The notes: generated by a model not told the origin, from the letters alone. A DNA stretch of 64,000 bases from Sulfurimonas sp. (GCA_028684815.1 JAQUFE010000003.1:29708-93707); one strand, 5' to 3'. Shown: positions 19,619-32,710, counted from the stretch's first letter. A program made the numbers and translations.

Positions 19619-21952
19619 TCACTCCTTGTTGTTTTTTAAAGCGAGTTCAAGACGCTTGATCAACTGATCATAGCCATCACTATCGAAAAAGAAATCATAT
19701 GAGCCAATATCATGTTGCAACTCTATAAAATCGATCATAAACTTGTAAATGGCACTAGCAGATGCTTGTTCAGATGAAATCATACTCAACTGAGATGTCA
19801 AAAGAACAGTCATAGAATGCGTTCCTTTTGCATAATTTTGTCGAATAATTTCAAAGCTTTTTTTTGCAGCTCTTGCTGCTTGTTTTGAGAGCTGTATAGA
19901 TGGATAACTAGCTTTTATATCGTGCATATCTGAACGAATACGCTCCTTTGTAAGCTCTCTTTGCATCTCTTTCTCAACACCTAATTGCTGTAGTTTTAGA
20001 GATGAGCGGCTTTTACGAGCATTTTTTGCACCACCTTCGAAGAGTGGCAAAGAGACTATAACTCCAACCTGCCAATTGTTTTCATTTTCAAGAGAGACTC
20101 CCAAAAGTTGGTTTCTCTCTTCATCAAAAACACGAGAAACTTCACCTTGTAAGATAACATCTGGTACCCAGTATGAGTGATTATCAGATCTGAGTTGTCT
20201 CTTTTGAGCACCAAGTTGTGCATCTATCATATTGAGTTCTGGTGCAAGTTCTAAGCCTTCATTAACAAAAAATTGTGTCACATATTCATAGTTTTTCTCA
20301 TTTGAGATCTCATTTAATAGTGTTTGATATGGGATTAGACGATTTAAATCTTTTAGATCAATAGGTTGTGTAGCTATTGATTCTGTCATTGGGCGGTGTA
20401 AAATGCGTTTTAAAAGATCTTTTGCTTTTAGAAGACTTGATTGTGCACTAAGAAGATTTTGACGCACTCTTGTGATCTGACTCTCCCAGTAGTAAACATC
20501 AGATAGATCCGAAGCTCCTGAGTTAACACGACTATTTGCTAGATCTAGATTTGTTTGTGTCAAACTTAGATTATATTGTGCAATATTTTTATATGTCTGA
20601 GCTACAAGCACATTTAAAAACACAGTAGTAGCTTGTTTAACTACTTCAAGTTCAAGTGCTTTTTGTTGAGCTTCTTGTGCAATTTGCAGTTTTTTTTGGA
20701 TCTCTAAATTTGCCAAAGCCTTTTGTGAAAAAAGGATCTGTTCTAAAGCAATCGACCCAAAAGTTGTCTTTTGAGCATTAAAACCACTCTTAACATAGGC
20801 ATTATTACTATTTACTTGAGTATATCCAAGGTTTGCTCTTATTTGTGGATATAAAATTGAGCGTACCTCTGCAATATTTTCTTCAGACGCTTTAAGACTA
20901 AGTTGCCCAGCGATAATGTTTAAATTGTTAAGAATTGCTTCTTCTGCAACTCTTGAGAGTGTTAATGGTGTAGTATCATCCCTATCTTCATAGAGTAGTT
21001 TTGCATGTCGAAGCAGTTGGAAGTTTGGATAAACTCCAATGGCACCTGCCGTTTGCATATTAATAGTTAACTCATGTTTTTCTCTAAAGTTAGTTGGTTG
21101 TCTATTTGCAGACTCTCCGCGAAGTACTGAGTGCATGTTTAGTGCTAAACGACGAACTCTTTTAGAAATATCCTTCTCACTATAAGATGAGGCTAAAATT
21201 CCATCAACGGGGCTAAACTCATATGATAAGCTGTAACTTGGTAGTTGCTTTATTATCAAGCCTTTGATCAACTCTTCTTTTGCACTTCTTTTTAGCAAAG
21301 GAAGCTGTGTAATCATAATAGCTTCTGTTTCTGAGGGGATCATTTCTAGTACAGCATCATGCTCACTTTTAATGCGTACAAATGTTAACACAACATCCGC
21401 CTTAGCCGCAAATAGCTTCGCGTGATTGATTGCTTCTGGAAAAAGAGCATAAAGATTCTCATCTATTACAAGTGCAAGATTTGTAAACTCTGTAATCTCT
21501 TTAAATGTTTTAAGTTCTTCATCAAAAGCACTATCAATTTTAAGATAATTAAAATTTTCACTCTTAGCTTGTGCATGCGTCATATCAAAAATAAATGGAG
21601 CAAAAGTTGGCTTATTTAGCTTTATACTTTGACTTGCAATCTGACTTGAATCTACTCCTATTGTCACAACAAAGTCAACTTCTGAATTTTCTTGCAAATC
21701 ATTGAAGTGTTTTTGGATTAGTTGAGTTGAATAGTTTCCATTTAGTTGAACTGACAAAGGAAAGTTAATGATAAACTCACCTTTAGTCAATATAGAAAGC
21801 TCTTCTTTGAGTAGTTCTTCAATCACCTCTGATGAAGCACTTTTACCGTCACTTAGCACAGCAATATTGACAGATGGCAGACTATTGATTACAGCAAAAG
21901 CATTTAAAGAAAACAATAGAGCAAATATAAAGCCAAATAGCTTACTTTTCAT
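19619..21952 (-). CDS. TolC family outer membrane factor with an extra N-terminal ABC-substrate-binding-like domain
   Basis: Signal peptide; about 300 aa Rossmann-like segment (VDFVVTIGVDSSQIASQSIKLNKPTFAPFIFD ... FSPVDGILASSYSEKDISKRVRRLALNMHSVLRGES) then a TolC-type OEP region. Confidence 0.8.
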   Translation of the reverse strand: MKSKLFGFIFALLFSLNAFAVINSLPSVNIAVLSDGKSASSEVIEELLKEELSILTKGEFIINFPLSVQLNGNYSTQLIQKHFNDLQENSEVDFVVTIGVDSSQIASQSIKLNKPTFAPFIFDMTHAQAKSENFNYLKIDSAFDEELKTFKEITEFTNLALVIDENLYALFPEAINHAKLFAAKADVVLTFVRIKSEHDAVLEMIPSETEAIMITQLPLLKRSAKEELIKGLIIKQLPSYSLSYEFSPVDGILASSYSEKDISKRVRRLALNMHSVLRGESANRQPTNFREKHELTINMQTAGAIGVYPNFQLLRHAKLLYEDRDDTTPLTLSRVAEEAILNNLNIIAGQLSLKASEENIAEVRSILYPQIRANLGYTQVNSNNAYVKSGFNAQKTTFGSIALEQILFSQKALANLEIQKKLQIAQEAQQKALELEVVKQATTVFLNVLVAQTYKNIAQYNLSLTQTNLDLANSRVNSGASDLSDVYYWESQITRVRQNLLSAQSSLLKAKDLLKRILHRPMTESIATQPIDLKDLNRLIPYQTLLNEISNEKNYEYVTQFFVNEGLELAPELNMIDAQLGAQKRQLRSDNHSYWVPDVILQGEVSRVFDEERNQLLGVSLENENNWQVGVIVSLPLFEGGAKNARKSRSSLKLQQLGVEKEMQRELTKERIRSDMHDIKASYPSIQLSKQAARAAKKSFEIIRQNYAKGTHSMTVLLTSQLSMISSEQASASAIYKFMIDFIELQHDIGSYDFFFDSDGYDQLIKRLELALKNNKE

Positions 21953-22035
21953 GAAGCTCTCCTTTGATTTTAAATAAACACTATTAGCTTAAGAAGTGTC
22001 TTTATTTATTAAACCCTCTGATTATATTATATACT

Positions 22036-22095
22036 AGATTCCATGTCAAGCACGAAATGACGAGGCACACGTCATCCTGAACTTGATTCAGGATC
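22036..22095. repeat. Dispersed palindromic repeats (AGATTCCATGTCAAGCACGAAATGACG; TCATCCTGAACTTGATTCAGGATC)
   Basis: Related sequences recur at 60655-60768; ATCCTGAA/TTCAGGAT is a perfect inverted repeat. Confidence 0.75.
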
Positions 22096-22143
22096 TAATT
22101 TAATAATTGTTCAGAGCACTCGATTATTAATTAGATTCTATAG

Positions 22144-23082
22144 TTATTTACAAATTTCTTCTATAACACTCTTTAAACTCGTCATATCAGAGATATTTAA
22201 AGTTGTAAGATCTTTTGCTATTCTTCTATTTAATCCCTTTAGAGTTGAGCCATTTCCAAACTCTATTGCTAAATCAACGTCATTAGATATAGCCAAGATT
22301 GATTGCTTATACTTTACAGGTTTTACAAGTTGTTCACTTAACAAGGAGACGGCATCTGATTTCGTGCTATAGGCTTTTGTTGTAACATTAGAGATTACAG
22401 GAGCTTCAAAGCTATCTTTTATCATGTTATTCATCATCTCTTCTAATGGCTTTTGCGCAGATGCTAAGATCTCACAATGCGATGCAACAGACATATTAAG
22501 CAGTAGTGCTCGCTTTGCGCCAGCGTCTTTAAAAGTCTGCTCTAGTGAGACTAGATCTTCTTTCATACCAGCTACAACGAGTTGTCCATCTTGGTTATAG
22601 TTTGCAGGCCAAACTTTTTTGCCCTCTTTTTGTGCATCTTCGCAGATTAACTCTACACTTGCATCATCAAGCCCAACTATTGCCATCATTCCAGCTTCTA
22701 TTGTCTGGCAAGCCTTTTGCATATAAGCACCACGATTATGCACAAGCTCTACTGCATCAAGGTAGTCTATTGCTCCGCTTGCACATAGTGCTGAGAATTC
22801 TCCTAGAGAGTGACCCAAAAACATCGTAGCTTTAATATCAGGACAAGCATCTTTAAAAAGTTTGTAAGCTATCATCTGCACCAAAAGAATTGCAGGTTGT
22901 GTGTAAGCTGTTTGATTGAGCTTTTCATTCTCTTCAAATATAAGCTCTTTAAAATCTACACCTATTCTTTGTGAAGCTTTTTCAAACATCTCTTTAGCCA
23001 GATTTGAATTTTCATAAAAGTCTCTACCCATTCCAACTGCTTGGCTACCCTGCCCTGCAAATATCATTGCTATTTTACTCAT
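22144..23082 (-). CDS. fabD: Malonyl CoA-acyl carrier protein transacylase
   Basis: FAGQGSQAVGMG, GHSLGEFSAL, QxxR-like NRGAYMQKA. Confidence 0.95.
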   Translation of the reverse strand: MSKIAMIFAGQGSQAVGMGRDFYENSNLAKEMFEKASQRIGVDFKELIFEENEKLNQTAYTQPAILLVQMIAYKLFKDACPDIKATMFLGHSLGEFSALCASGAIDYLDAVELVHNRGAYMQKACQTIEAGMMAIVGLDDASVELICEDAQKEGKKVWPANYNQDGQLVVAGMKEDLVSLEQTFKDAGAKRALLLNMSVASHCEILASAQKPLEEMMNNMIKDSFEAPVISNVTTKAYSTKSDAVSLLSEQLVKPVKYKQSILAISNDVDLAIEFGNGSTLKGLNRRIAKDLTTLNISDMTSLKSVIEEICK

Positions 23083-23343
23083 AAAATCACCTTTAAATTA
23101 ATATTGAAATTATATCTAAGTTGTTTATATCTTCAAGGAAATATAGTAAAAAAATCTCAAAATAAGAGTATTTGCTTTAATATCATTTAATTTGTGTAAT
23201 TTAAGTTTGATTAATTGAATCGGTTTAAGATAAGGAGGATTTATCAACACTAGCCTCTCCAAAGATTGAAGAGTTAAAGCTAAGTGTTTTAATAGTAGAG
23301 CAACTTTACATGCTTAATGTAAATATTTTATAGAGTTTAAAAA

Positions 23344-23862
23344 CTAGTCGCAACCACAACCGCTACCGCCACCAGATCCGCAACAACCGTCTTCTTGCAT
23401 ATTCTCAGCAGGAATTCCAGACAGAGCTTCTTCAGCAGATGCTTCTCTTACATTGTTGATAACTACGCTAAACATTAAATCTTTACCAGCTAAAGGATGA
23501 TTAAAATCTATTATAACGCTGTCAGTTCCTATCTCTTGAACTACAACTTGAACAGTTCCACCATCTTCACCTTGACCATAGAGAGTCATCCCTACTTCTA
23601 AATCTATCCCAGCAAATTGGTCTTTTGGAACTTCTTGTTTAGCATCAGGATTGTGAGTTCCATAAGCATCTTCAGCTTTTACTAAAACATCACCTTTTTC
23701 GCCTATTGCCATATTTTGTATTCCATTTTCTAGTCCTGGAATAACTTGACCTTTACCAAACATAAATACTAGGGGTGCTTCACCTAAGTTTGAGTCTACT
23801 ACTTTGTCACCATCACGAACTTCATATTCTAATGATACTATTTGATTTGTTTCTATTGCCAT
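23344..23862 (-). CDS. slyD: SlyD-like FKBP peptidyl-prolyl isomerase
   Basis: FKBP/IF-domain organisation (VSLEYEVRDGDKVVDSN ... PLVFMFGKGQVIPGLE ... FNHPLAGKDLMFSV) and a Cys-rich tail CCGSGGGSGCGCD. Confidence 0.9.
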   Translation of the reverse strand: MAIETNQIVSLEYEVRDGDKVVDSNLGEAPLVFMFGKGQVIPGLENGIQNMAIGEKGDVLVKAEDAYGTHNPDAKQEVPKDQFAGIDLEVGMTLYGQGEDGGTVQVVVQEIGTDSVIIDFNHPLAGKDLMFSVVINNVREASAEEALSGIPAENMQEDGCCGSGGGSGCGCD

Positions 23863-23932
23863 AAATAAGCCTTTTTTAAATTTTTTTGGATTTTAACATA
23901 AGTTAAACAATATCTCCAAATCTTCCTTTAAA

Positions 23933-24853
23933 CTACTTCATCTGACTAAGCTTAGTTTTTGCTATGCCTGCTGCTTTAGAATCTGGATACTTGGAAATAA
24001 CCCCACTATAGAAAGATTTTGCATTCTTCTCATCGGAAGTTTCATGCATAGAGATAGCAGTATGAAGCATCAACGTAGGCATATAATCAGCTTTAGAATA
24101 AAGTGATGCACTCTTTTTAAAGTATGCAATTGCCTCCGCATAATTTTTTCTATAATAATTCATCTCACCTATCATATAGTGAGCTCTAGCGGGTCTATAG
24201 TTATTATTTATAAGATGAGTATAGTACTCTATACTTTTTGTATAATGTTTTTTGTCATAACTCTCTTGCGCTAACTTCTCTACCTCTGCATTTGGAATTG
24301 TGTCAGATTGAGAACTTTGTTTTGGTAGATCTTTTTTTAACTCTTTTGAGACTAGCTCTTTAAATTTATTTAAATCGCCTACTAAAATGTTGTACTCTTT
24401 TTTTGTAACGTATGAAGACTCTATACTCTCAAGTAAAACTACTGTCTTAGCTAGAGTTTGCTTTATCTCTTTAATCTCTACTGCATTTACTTGGGAAATT
24501 TCACTAAGTCTTTTCTCATACTCATTAGAGTTTTTTAACCCCTGCTCATTTTTTCTCTCAAGCTCTTGCAAACTTAATCTATTTTCTTGAGATTTTCTAG
24601 TAAGACCCTCAATAATAGTCTGAAGACCATCTATTCTCTCTCTTAGAGATTCAACTTCATTTGCTTGATTATTGCTTTTTACAACAACTTTGTTTAGTTT
24701 GTCTTTTGTTTGAAGGATAACTTTTTCGCTTTGGGTTAAGCCGTAAGGTTGAGAATCATCTAGATTACCAGCGCCAAAAGCAGAAGGTTCAGCAGCTAAT
24801 AATCTTAATGGCAAGATAGCTGCAAGGATTGCAGCTAAATAGATACTTTTCAT
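23933..24853 (-). CDS. Tol-Pal associated TPR protein (CpoB/YbgF-like)
   Basis: Signal peptide, coiled coil, C-terminal TPRs; adjacent to pal. Confidence 0.8.
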   Translation of the reverse strand: MKSIYLAAILAAILPLRLLAAEPSAFGAGNLDDSQPYGLTQSEKVILQTKDKLNKVVVKSNNQANEVESLRERIDGLQTIIEGLTRKSQENRLSLQELERKNEQGLKNSNEYEKRLSEISQVNAVEIKEIKQTLAKTVVLLESIESSYVTKKEYNILVGDLNKFKELVSKELKKDLPKQSSQSDTIPNAEVEKLAQESYDKKHYTKSIEYYTHLINNNYRPARAHYMIGEMNYYRKNYAEAIAYFKKSASLYSKADYMPTLMLHTAISMHETSDEKNAKSFYSGVISKYPDSKAAGIAKTKLSQMK

Positions 24854-24856
24854 TTA

Positions 24857-25441
24857 TTATGGAAGAAGCTTAAAGTCAACACGACGATTTTGTGCCCAGC
24901 ACTCTCTAGTTTTTTCAGTACAAACTGGATTGCTCTCACCATAACTCACCATTGTAATGCGAGTCTCACTAACACCCTCAGATACTAATGCTTTTTTTAC
25001 ACTTGATGCTCTTTTTAACCCTAGTGCAAAGTTATACTCATCACTTCCCCACTCATCACAATTACCTTCAAGTTTAATAGTATAAGAACTTGCTGTACCT
25101 TTTGCTACAGTTGAGTTATTTGTAACTTTATCTTGCATATCAGAACGGATATTAAATTTGTCAAAGTCAAAATATACTGTAGAGAGCTCTTTTTCTAAAT
25201 TTGCCATATTCATCTCGCTTGAATCTGAACCATACATAGAATTCTCACCTATAGATGAGTCTTCTCCTGAAACAACTTCAGTTCTTACACTTTCAACTTC
25301 TTGAGCTACTACTTCTTGCTGAACTCTCTCATCGACCACTGGTTCTTTATCAGCACACCCACTAAAAACTAAAAGTGCCATTGCAACACTTGATATTATG
25401 ATTTTTTTCATACTTGTATATCCTTGATTTAAAATTACCAT
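24857..25441 (-). CDS. pal: Peptidoglycan-associated lipoprotein Pal (OmpA-like domain); start probably the downstream ATG giving MKKIIISSVAMALLVFSGC
   Basis: Lipobox LVFSGC; OmpA-like LEGNCDEWGSDEYNFALGLKRASSVKKALVSEG. Confidence 0.92.
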   Translation of the reverse strand: MVILNQGYTSMKKIIISSVAMALLVFSGCADKEPVVDERVQQEVVAQEVESVRTEVVSGEDSSIGENSMYGSDSSEMNMANLEKELSTVYFDFDKFNIRSDMQDKVTNNSTVAKGTASSYTIKLEGNCDEWGSDEYNFALGLKRASSVKKALVSEGVSETRITMVSYGESNPVCTEKTRECWAQNRRVDFKLLP

Positions 25442-25511
25442 GATTGTACCAAAAAAAAAGTAATAAACTAATATATAGAGCTAAAAACTACTAATTAGCC
25501 CCATAAACTGG

Positions 25512-26768
25512 CTACCAATCCATTGCTTGCAATCTTCCATGTTTAAGTGGAAAGAGATAGTTTTTATTGTGATGCAATCTTATGATGCCAATAGAGCTTT
25601 GAGATTTATAATTTTTTATAAATAAAACAGCATCTCCATCTACAGAAAATTTAGGAAATTCGTTTATGCCTGTAGCAGTAAGCCTTCTTATAAAGTCTGT
25701 TTTAGTAGAAATCAGATGTAAATTAAATGTGTTTGCAGAAAAGGCATTTGAGCTCTCTCTTGATTTATATACTATATAATCTCCATGAGCACTACATGCC
25801 GAGTTACTTTTACCATAGTAAACCATCTGTTCAACACTATTACCTTCAATCTTTTTAGAAAAAATATTTGGATAGCCCAATCTTCCTGAGACAAACACTA
25901 TAGTATCATCATTTAAAAATTGACCATTAACATCTATGCCAGCATAATTTGTAAGCTTTTTGCTCTTAGCAGATGCTACATCATATATATACACATCTGG
26001 CTGTCCATCAGGCGCCATAGTTAAGAGCAATCTCTTTGAATCCTTACTTACATCTGAACACACCATCATTCCATCAGAAGAGATTATAGATTTACTTTGA
26101 CCCGTTCTTATATTTACATGTTTTAGAGTTGGTTTTTTAGCATCAAGTGATGTATAGTAAAATGCATCTTGATTTTTATTTGCCCATTTTGGAAAAATAT
26201 TAAATCCACCCTTTATTACAGTGTGCTGATATGCTAGTGTATAGTCTGAGATAACTATCTCTGTTTTTTGTGGAGCTACTGTCCTTGAAAAAATCACTCT
26301 TCTTTTCATCCATTCAACTGGGGGGGCTTGCATATACTCATTTATATCATAAGCAATAGTATGAGCAACAAACATAAAGACATTTTTCTTACTAATCTTG
26401 TACTGTTTTATTAAAACATTTTTTTCTTTGTGTATTAGTTTTAAATCTACATTTAGAGCACCACTATCATCTTGATACATCTTATACCTTAAGACATAAT
26501 CCGCGTCTTTATTCTCAACCATTACACTTGCATCATTAAAATGCGTTTTACGATGATGTCTATCTACATTAAAAAGGGATAGAACGTTCAAATCAGCAAC
26601 AATAGTTTTAAAAAAACTCTCTTTAAATGTATTGTCATAGCTGATTGATGAGTCCTCTACTGCTATACTAGGTAGGGATTCTACTTTTTTTATAACCTCT
26701 ATAGTTGCATCGCTTGCATGCGAGATACCAAACACAAATAAAAAAATCAACAATATTCTCAAAGTCAC
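25512..26768 (-). CDS. tolB: TolB-like protein
   Basis: Signal peptide, N-terminal TolB domain, WD40-like PD repeats; between tonB/tolA-like gene and pal. Confidence 0.9.
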   Translation of the reverse strand: MTLRILLIFLFVFGISHASDATIEVIKKVESLPSIAVEDSSISYDNTFKESFFKTIVADLNVLSLFNVDRHHRKTHFNDASVMVENKDADYVLRYKMYQDDSGALNVDLKLIHKEKNVLIKQYKISKKNVFMFVAHTIAYDINEYMQAPPVEWMKRRVIFSRTVAPQKTEIVISDYTLAYQHTVIKGGFNIFPKWANKNQDAFYYTSLDAKKPTLKHVNIRTGQSKSIISSDGMMVCSDVSKDSKRLLLTMAPDGQPDVYIYDVASAKSKKLTNYAGIDVNGQFLNDDTIVFVSGRLGYPNIFSKKIEGNSVEQMVYYGKSNSACSAHGDYIVYKSRESSNAFSANTFNLHLISTKTDFIRRLTATGINEFPKFSVDGDAVLFIKNYKSQSSIGIIRLHHNKNYLFPLKHGRLQAMDW

Positions 26769-27481
26769 TCCTTAGCTTTTAAAACTATAGTATAATTACC
26801 AGATTTATTTTGTGGATTCATAGGAAACAAAACCCCTAAAAGTCTATCTTTGATCTTATCGCACTCTTCATTTAAAGCACCATTTGCAGAATAAGTTAAG
26901 ATTCTAAAATCCATAACTTTTCCAATAGAGTTCAACTCTATAACTGCTTTGACACTATATCCCTCAGAGTTTGAAGGTGGGAAAAAGTTCTGATATACTA
27001 AAGCCTGAATTTTAGCAAAATATTCATTAACCGCGTCCGCACTTGAGTCTTTTTTGGAATCCTCACTATTTTTAACCATATCATTAGCTAAAACTTTTTG
27101 CGAGCTTTTACTTGTTATATTTTGATCTATTACTTTAGATTTTTTAGCTATCTCTTGGAGTCTTTTGTTTTCAACTTTTTTTTCTTTTGGTTTTATTTTT
27201 TTAACATCTTTAGTCCAGACATCACTAAATAGTTCATCTATATTTATCTCTTTTGACTCAACTGGAGTAACCTGTTCTTCTTGTTTTTGAGGAGTTGCTT
27301 TTGTGCTTTTTTGCACCTTTGGCATCTCTAGCGAGATAGATATATAGTTATCTTTTTTTAGAGCGTATGCATCTATTTTTGAATTTGAAAAAAGAGTTTG
27401 TATGATTAAAAAGAAAAAAAAAGAAAAAAGCGATATCGAGATAAGGCCGCTAGTATAAAAATATGTATTGTTACTATCCAT
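26765..27481 (-). CDS. TolA/TonB C-terminal-like protein
   Basis: N-terminal TM, charged linker, TonB-C-like VKAVIELNSIGKVMDFRIL. Confidence 0.8.
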   Translation of the reverse strand: MDSNNTYFYTSGLISISLFSFFFFLIIQTLFSNSKIDAYALKKDNYISISLEMPKVQKSTKATPQKQEEQVTPVESKEINIDELFSDVWTKDVKKIKPKEKKVENKRLQEIAKKSKVIDQNITSKSSQKVLANDMVKNSEDSKKDSSADAVNEYFAKIQALVYQNFFPPSNSEGYSVKAVIELNSIGKVMDFRILTYSANGALNEECDKIKDRLLGVLFPMNPQNKSGNYTIVLKAKE

Positions 27482-27863
27482 TTGTAGCTAATGAAACCTC
27501 AGAAAAACCTGCCTGTTTTACAGCAGCTAAGACTGACATAACAACACCGTAGTCCAAAGTTTTATCCGCACTAATAAGCACAGTAGCTTTTAAGTCCAGT
27601 TTTTTAGAATAAAGAAAGAAATTGTCCATAAACTCATGAAGTTGATAATTGTCTTTATTTATTTTAACATTTTGCTCTTTATCTATTGAGATGTGAACAG
27701 GTGGGATTTTAGATAGTTGTTGGCTCATAGAACCTTGTGGAAGCCTAATGCTCTCTTCATATATAATATTTGGGGCTATAACCATTAAGATAGCTAGTAA
27801 AACCAACATTACATCCACAAGTGGAGTAATATTTAGTTCTGGTTTATCATCAAAATCATACAT
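27474..27863 (-). CDS. ExbD/TolR biopolymer transport protein
   Basis: NITPLVDVMLVLLAILMV signature. Confidence 0.93.
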   Translation of the reverse strand: MYDFDDKPELNITPLVDVMLVLLAILMVIAPNIIYEESIRLPQGSMSQQLSKIPPVHISIDKEQNVKINKDNYQLHEFMDNFFLYSKKLDLKATVLISADKTLDYGVVMSVLAAVKQAGFSEVSLATNG

Positions 27864-27874
27864 AAATCAGGCTC

Positions 27875-28444
27875 TTAGTCATTTTTTCTAGCTAATATAG
27901 CTTCGATTTGCATCTGAATAAATCCAACAAGCTCAAAAGAATTTCTTTTTAAAACCTGATGATAAGTATATGCAAATATAGCTACAAAAATACCAGCGGC
28001 AGTTGCTATGAGTGCATCTGAGACACCACTTGAGATAATGGACATACTTCCACTACTCTGACCTATATGAGTAAAGGTATCAAGAATAGATACAACAGTT
28101 CCAAATAGTCCAATAAAAGGTGTCGTAGATGCAAAGATAGAGAGAAGTGAAAGACCTTTTGTAGCCTCTTTCGTAGCAGCTAACAAGGCTAAATCTAAAA
28201 TCTCTTTATTTACATTTGACCTTGTCTTTATAAAGTTATTTAAAAATGAGCTCTCACTAACTTTAGAAGCGCCCATAAGAAGAGACTCTAGTGAGTTACT
28301 CTCAATTTTTAGCCAACTGTTTATAGAGAAGTAGCGATAAAAAAATACCCAGTTTAAAACTATAAAGTATATTGACAAAAGAGCCAAAACACCTATAGTT
28401 ACTGGGTGACTCTTAAGATAAAAGTCAATTATGTTGTTAAGCAT
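27875..28444 (-). CDS. ExbB/TolQ proton channel protein
   Basis: LSIFASTTPFIGLFGTVVSILDTF and SDALIATAAGIFVAIFAY. Confidence 0.93.
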   Translation of the reverse strand: MLNNIIDFYLKSHPVTIGVLALLSIYFIVLNWVFFYRYFSINSWLKIESNSLESLLMGASKVSESSFLNNFIKTRSNVNKEILDLALLAATKEATKGLSLLSIFASTTPFIGLFGTVVSILDTFTHIGQSSGSMSIISSGVSDALIATAAGIFVAIFAYTYHQVLKRNSFELVGFIQMQIEAILARKND

Positions 28445-28447
28445 ATA

Positions 28448-28840
28448 CTATAACAATCTTCTAGCTGCTGATTCTATTCTAGCTGTAGCTGATGCGATTG
28501 CTGGATTATGGTCAGCAATATCGTTAATAAGCTTTTTAGCATCTTCTAGAGCATTAGCAACAGCACTTTCACTATCACCACGAATAGCAACAGCACCTTC
28601 AACTAAGACGATAACTTTGGTTTCATCAACTTGAACTACGCCCCAGTTTATTAAGATCGACTCAACTGTTTTATCATCTTTTTCGATGTCTATAACGCCA
28701 GCATCTAACAAAGTTGTTAGAGATGCGTGATGTGGTAAGACACCGAATTCTCCCTCTTCGCCTGGAAGAGTTACGCTAACGACGACATCGTTAAAGATTT
28801 CACCATTAGGAGTCAGGATTTCAAGTTTTAACTTATCCAT
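28448..28840 (-). CDS. atpC: ATP synthase F1 epsilon subunit
   Basis: LEILTPNGEIFNDVVVSVTLPGEEGEFGVLPHHASL. Confidence 0.95.
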   Translation of the reverse strand: MDKLKLEILTPNGEIFNDVVVSVTLPGEEGEFGVLPHHASLTTLLDAGVIDIEKDDKTVESILINWGVVQVDETKVIVLVEGAVAIRGDSESAVANALEDAKKLINDIADHNPAIASATARIESAARRLL

Positions 28841-28862
28841 TACAATCCTTTAGTATTGCGAG

Positions 28863-31159
<2,297 letters not shown>

Positions 31160-31169
31160 AAAGTTTTCC

Positions 31170-32687
31170 TTACGCTACTACGAAAGTAGCTTTGAATTCT
31201 TCAAGTGCTTTGATAAGTAGTGCTCTAGTATCATCATCTACTTTTGAAGTGCTTCTAATACTCTCAAAAATTTGAGGATAACTAGCTTCTATAAATGGAT
31301 ATAACTCAGCTTCAAAACGAACAACATTTGATGGAGGCATATCATCTAAGAAACCTTCATTACCAGCAAAAATAATAGCAACTTGCTTCTCAGCAGATAG
31401 TGGAGAGAATGGTCCCTGTTTTAGAACCTCTACCATTCTTTGGCCACGTTCAAGTTGGTTACGAGAAGTCTCATCAAGGTCAGATGCAAACTGTGCAAAT
31501 GCTTGAAGCTCACGATATTGTGCAAGGTCAAGTCTAAGTGTTCCAGCAACTTGCTTAGTAGCTTTAATCTGAGCAGCACCACCAACACGAGATACAGATA
31601 GACCAACGTTAATCGCTGGACGAACACCAGAGTTAAATAGTTCAGTCTCAAGGAAGATTTGACCATCTGTAATAGAGATAACGTTTGTTGGAATATATGC
31701 CGCAACGTCTCCTGCTTGTGTTTCAATAATCGGAAGAGCAGTTAATGAACCAGCACCTTTCTCATCTGAAACCTTAGCAGCTCTTTCTAAAAGGCGAGAG
31801 TGAATATAAAAAACATCCCCAGGATATGCTTCACGACCTGGAGGACGGCGAAGGATAAGTGACATTTCACGGTATGCAACTGCATGTTTACTTAAATCAT
31901 CATATATGATTAGACCGTGTCTAGCGTTGTCACGGAAATATTCACCCATAGTAACACCAGTATATGGAGCTAAAAATTGTAGTGCTGCTGCTTCAGATGC
32001 AGTAGCTGATACAATTATAGTGTACTCCATTGCACCATGTTCTTCTAGACGGCGAATGATTTGAGCTACAGTTGATTCTTTTTGTCCGATTGCAACATAT
32101 ACACAAGAAACGCCATTACCCTTTTGGTTAATGATTGCATCTATTGCAACTGTTGTTTTACCAGTCTGTCTATCACCAATGATAAGTTCTCTTTGACCAC
32201 GGCCAATTGGAACTAGTGCATCAATCGCTTTAATACCAGTAGCTAGTGGCTCATGAACAGATTTTCTATCCATAATTCCAGGTGCTTTTTCTTCAACGAA
32301 ACGAACTTCAGTTGTCTCAATCGGACCTTTACCATCAATTGGCTCACCTAGTGCATTAACTACGCGACCTAAAAGAGCATCTCCTACTGGAACTTTAAGT
32401 AGACGGCCTAGTCTTTTAACACTCATGCCCTCTTTTAAGTCTACTCCAAGACCAAGAATAACAATACCTACGCTACTCTCTTGAAGGTTCATAACTAAAC
32501 CTCTAGTCCCCTCTTCAAACTCTACCATTTCTCCAGCCATAACATTGTTAAGTCCGTAAACTTGAGCAACGCCATCAGCGTAAGAGACAATTTTACCTAT
32601 CTCATTTATATCAACACTTAGTTCAAAGTTATCGATACGCTCTTTAATTATTGAGCTGATTTCATCAGCTTGTATTTTTGCTACCAC
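31170..32687 (-). CDS. atpA: ATP synthase F1 alpha subunit
   Basis: [18 protein letters not shown]; 505 aa. Confidence 0.98.
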   Translation of the reverse strand: MVAKIQADEISSIIKERIDNFELSVDINEIGKIVSYADGVAQVYGLNNVMAGEMVEFEEGTRGLVMNLQESSVGIVILGLGVDLKEGMSVKRLGRLLKVPVGDALLGRVVNALGEPIDGKGPIETTEVRFVEEKAPGIMDRKSVHEPLATGIKAIDALVPIGRGQRELIIGDRQTGKTTVAIDAIINQKGNGVSCVYVAIGQKESTVAQIIRRLEEHGAMEYTIIVSATASEAAALQFLAPYTGVTMGEYFRDNARHGLIIYDDLSKHAVAYREMSLILRRPPGREAYPGDVFYIHSRLLERAAKVSDEKGAGSLTALPIIETQAGDVAAYIPTNVISITDGQIFLETELFNSGVRPAINVGLSVSRVGGAAQIKATKQVAGTLRLDLAQYRELQAFAQFASDLDETSRNQLERGQRMVEVLKQGPFSPLSAEKQVAIIFAGNEGFLDDMPPSNVVRFEAELYPFIEASYPQIFESIRSTSKVDDDTRALLIKALEEFKATFVVA

Positions 32688-32710
32688 TATTTTTCTCCTC
32701 TCGTTGAAAG

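Noticed and set aside
31430-31726. 98-aa alternative-frame ORF inside atpA
   Set aside because: Low-complexity Leu/Val product from an alternative frame of atpA.
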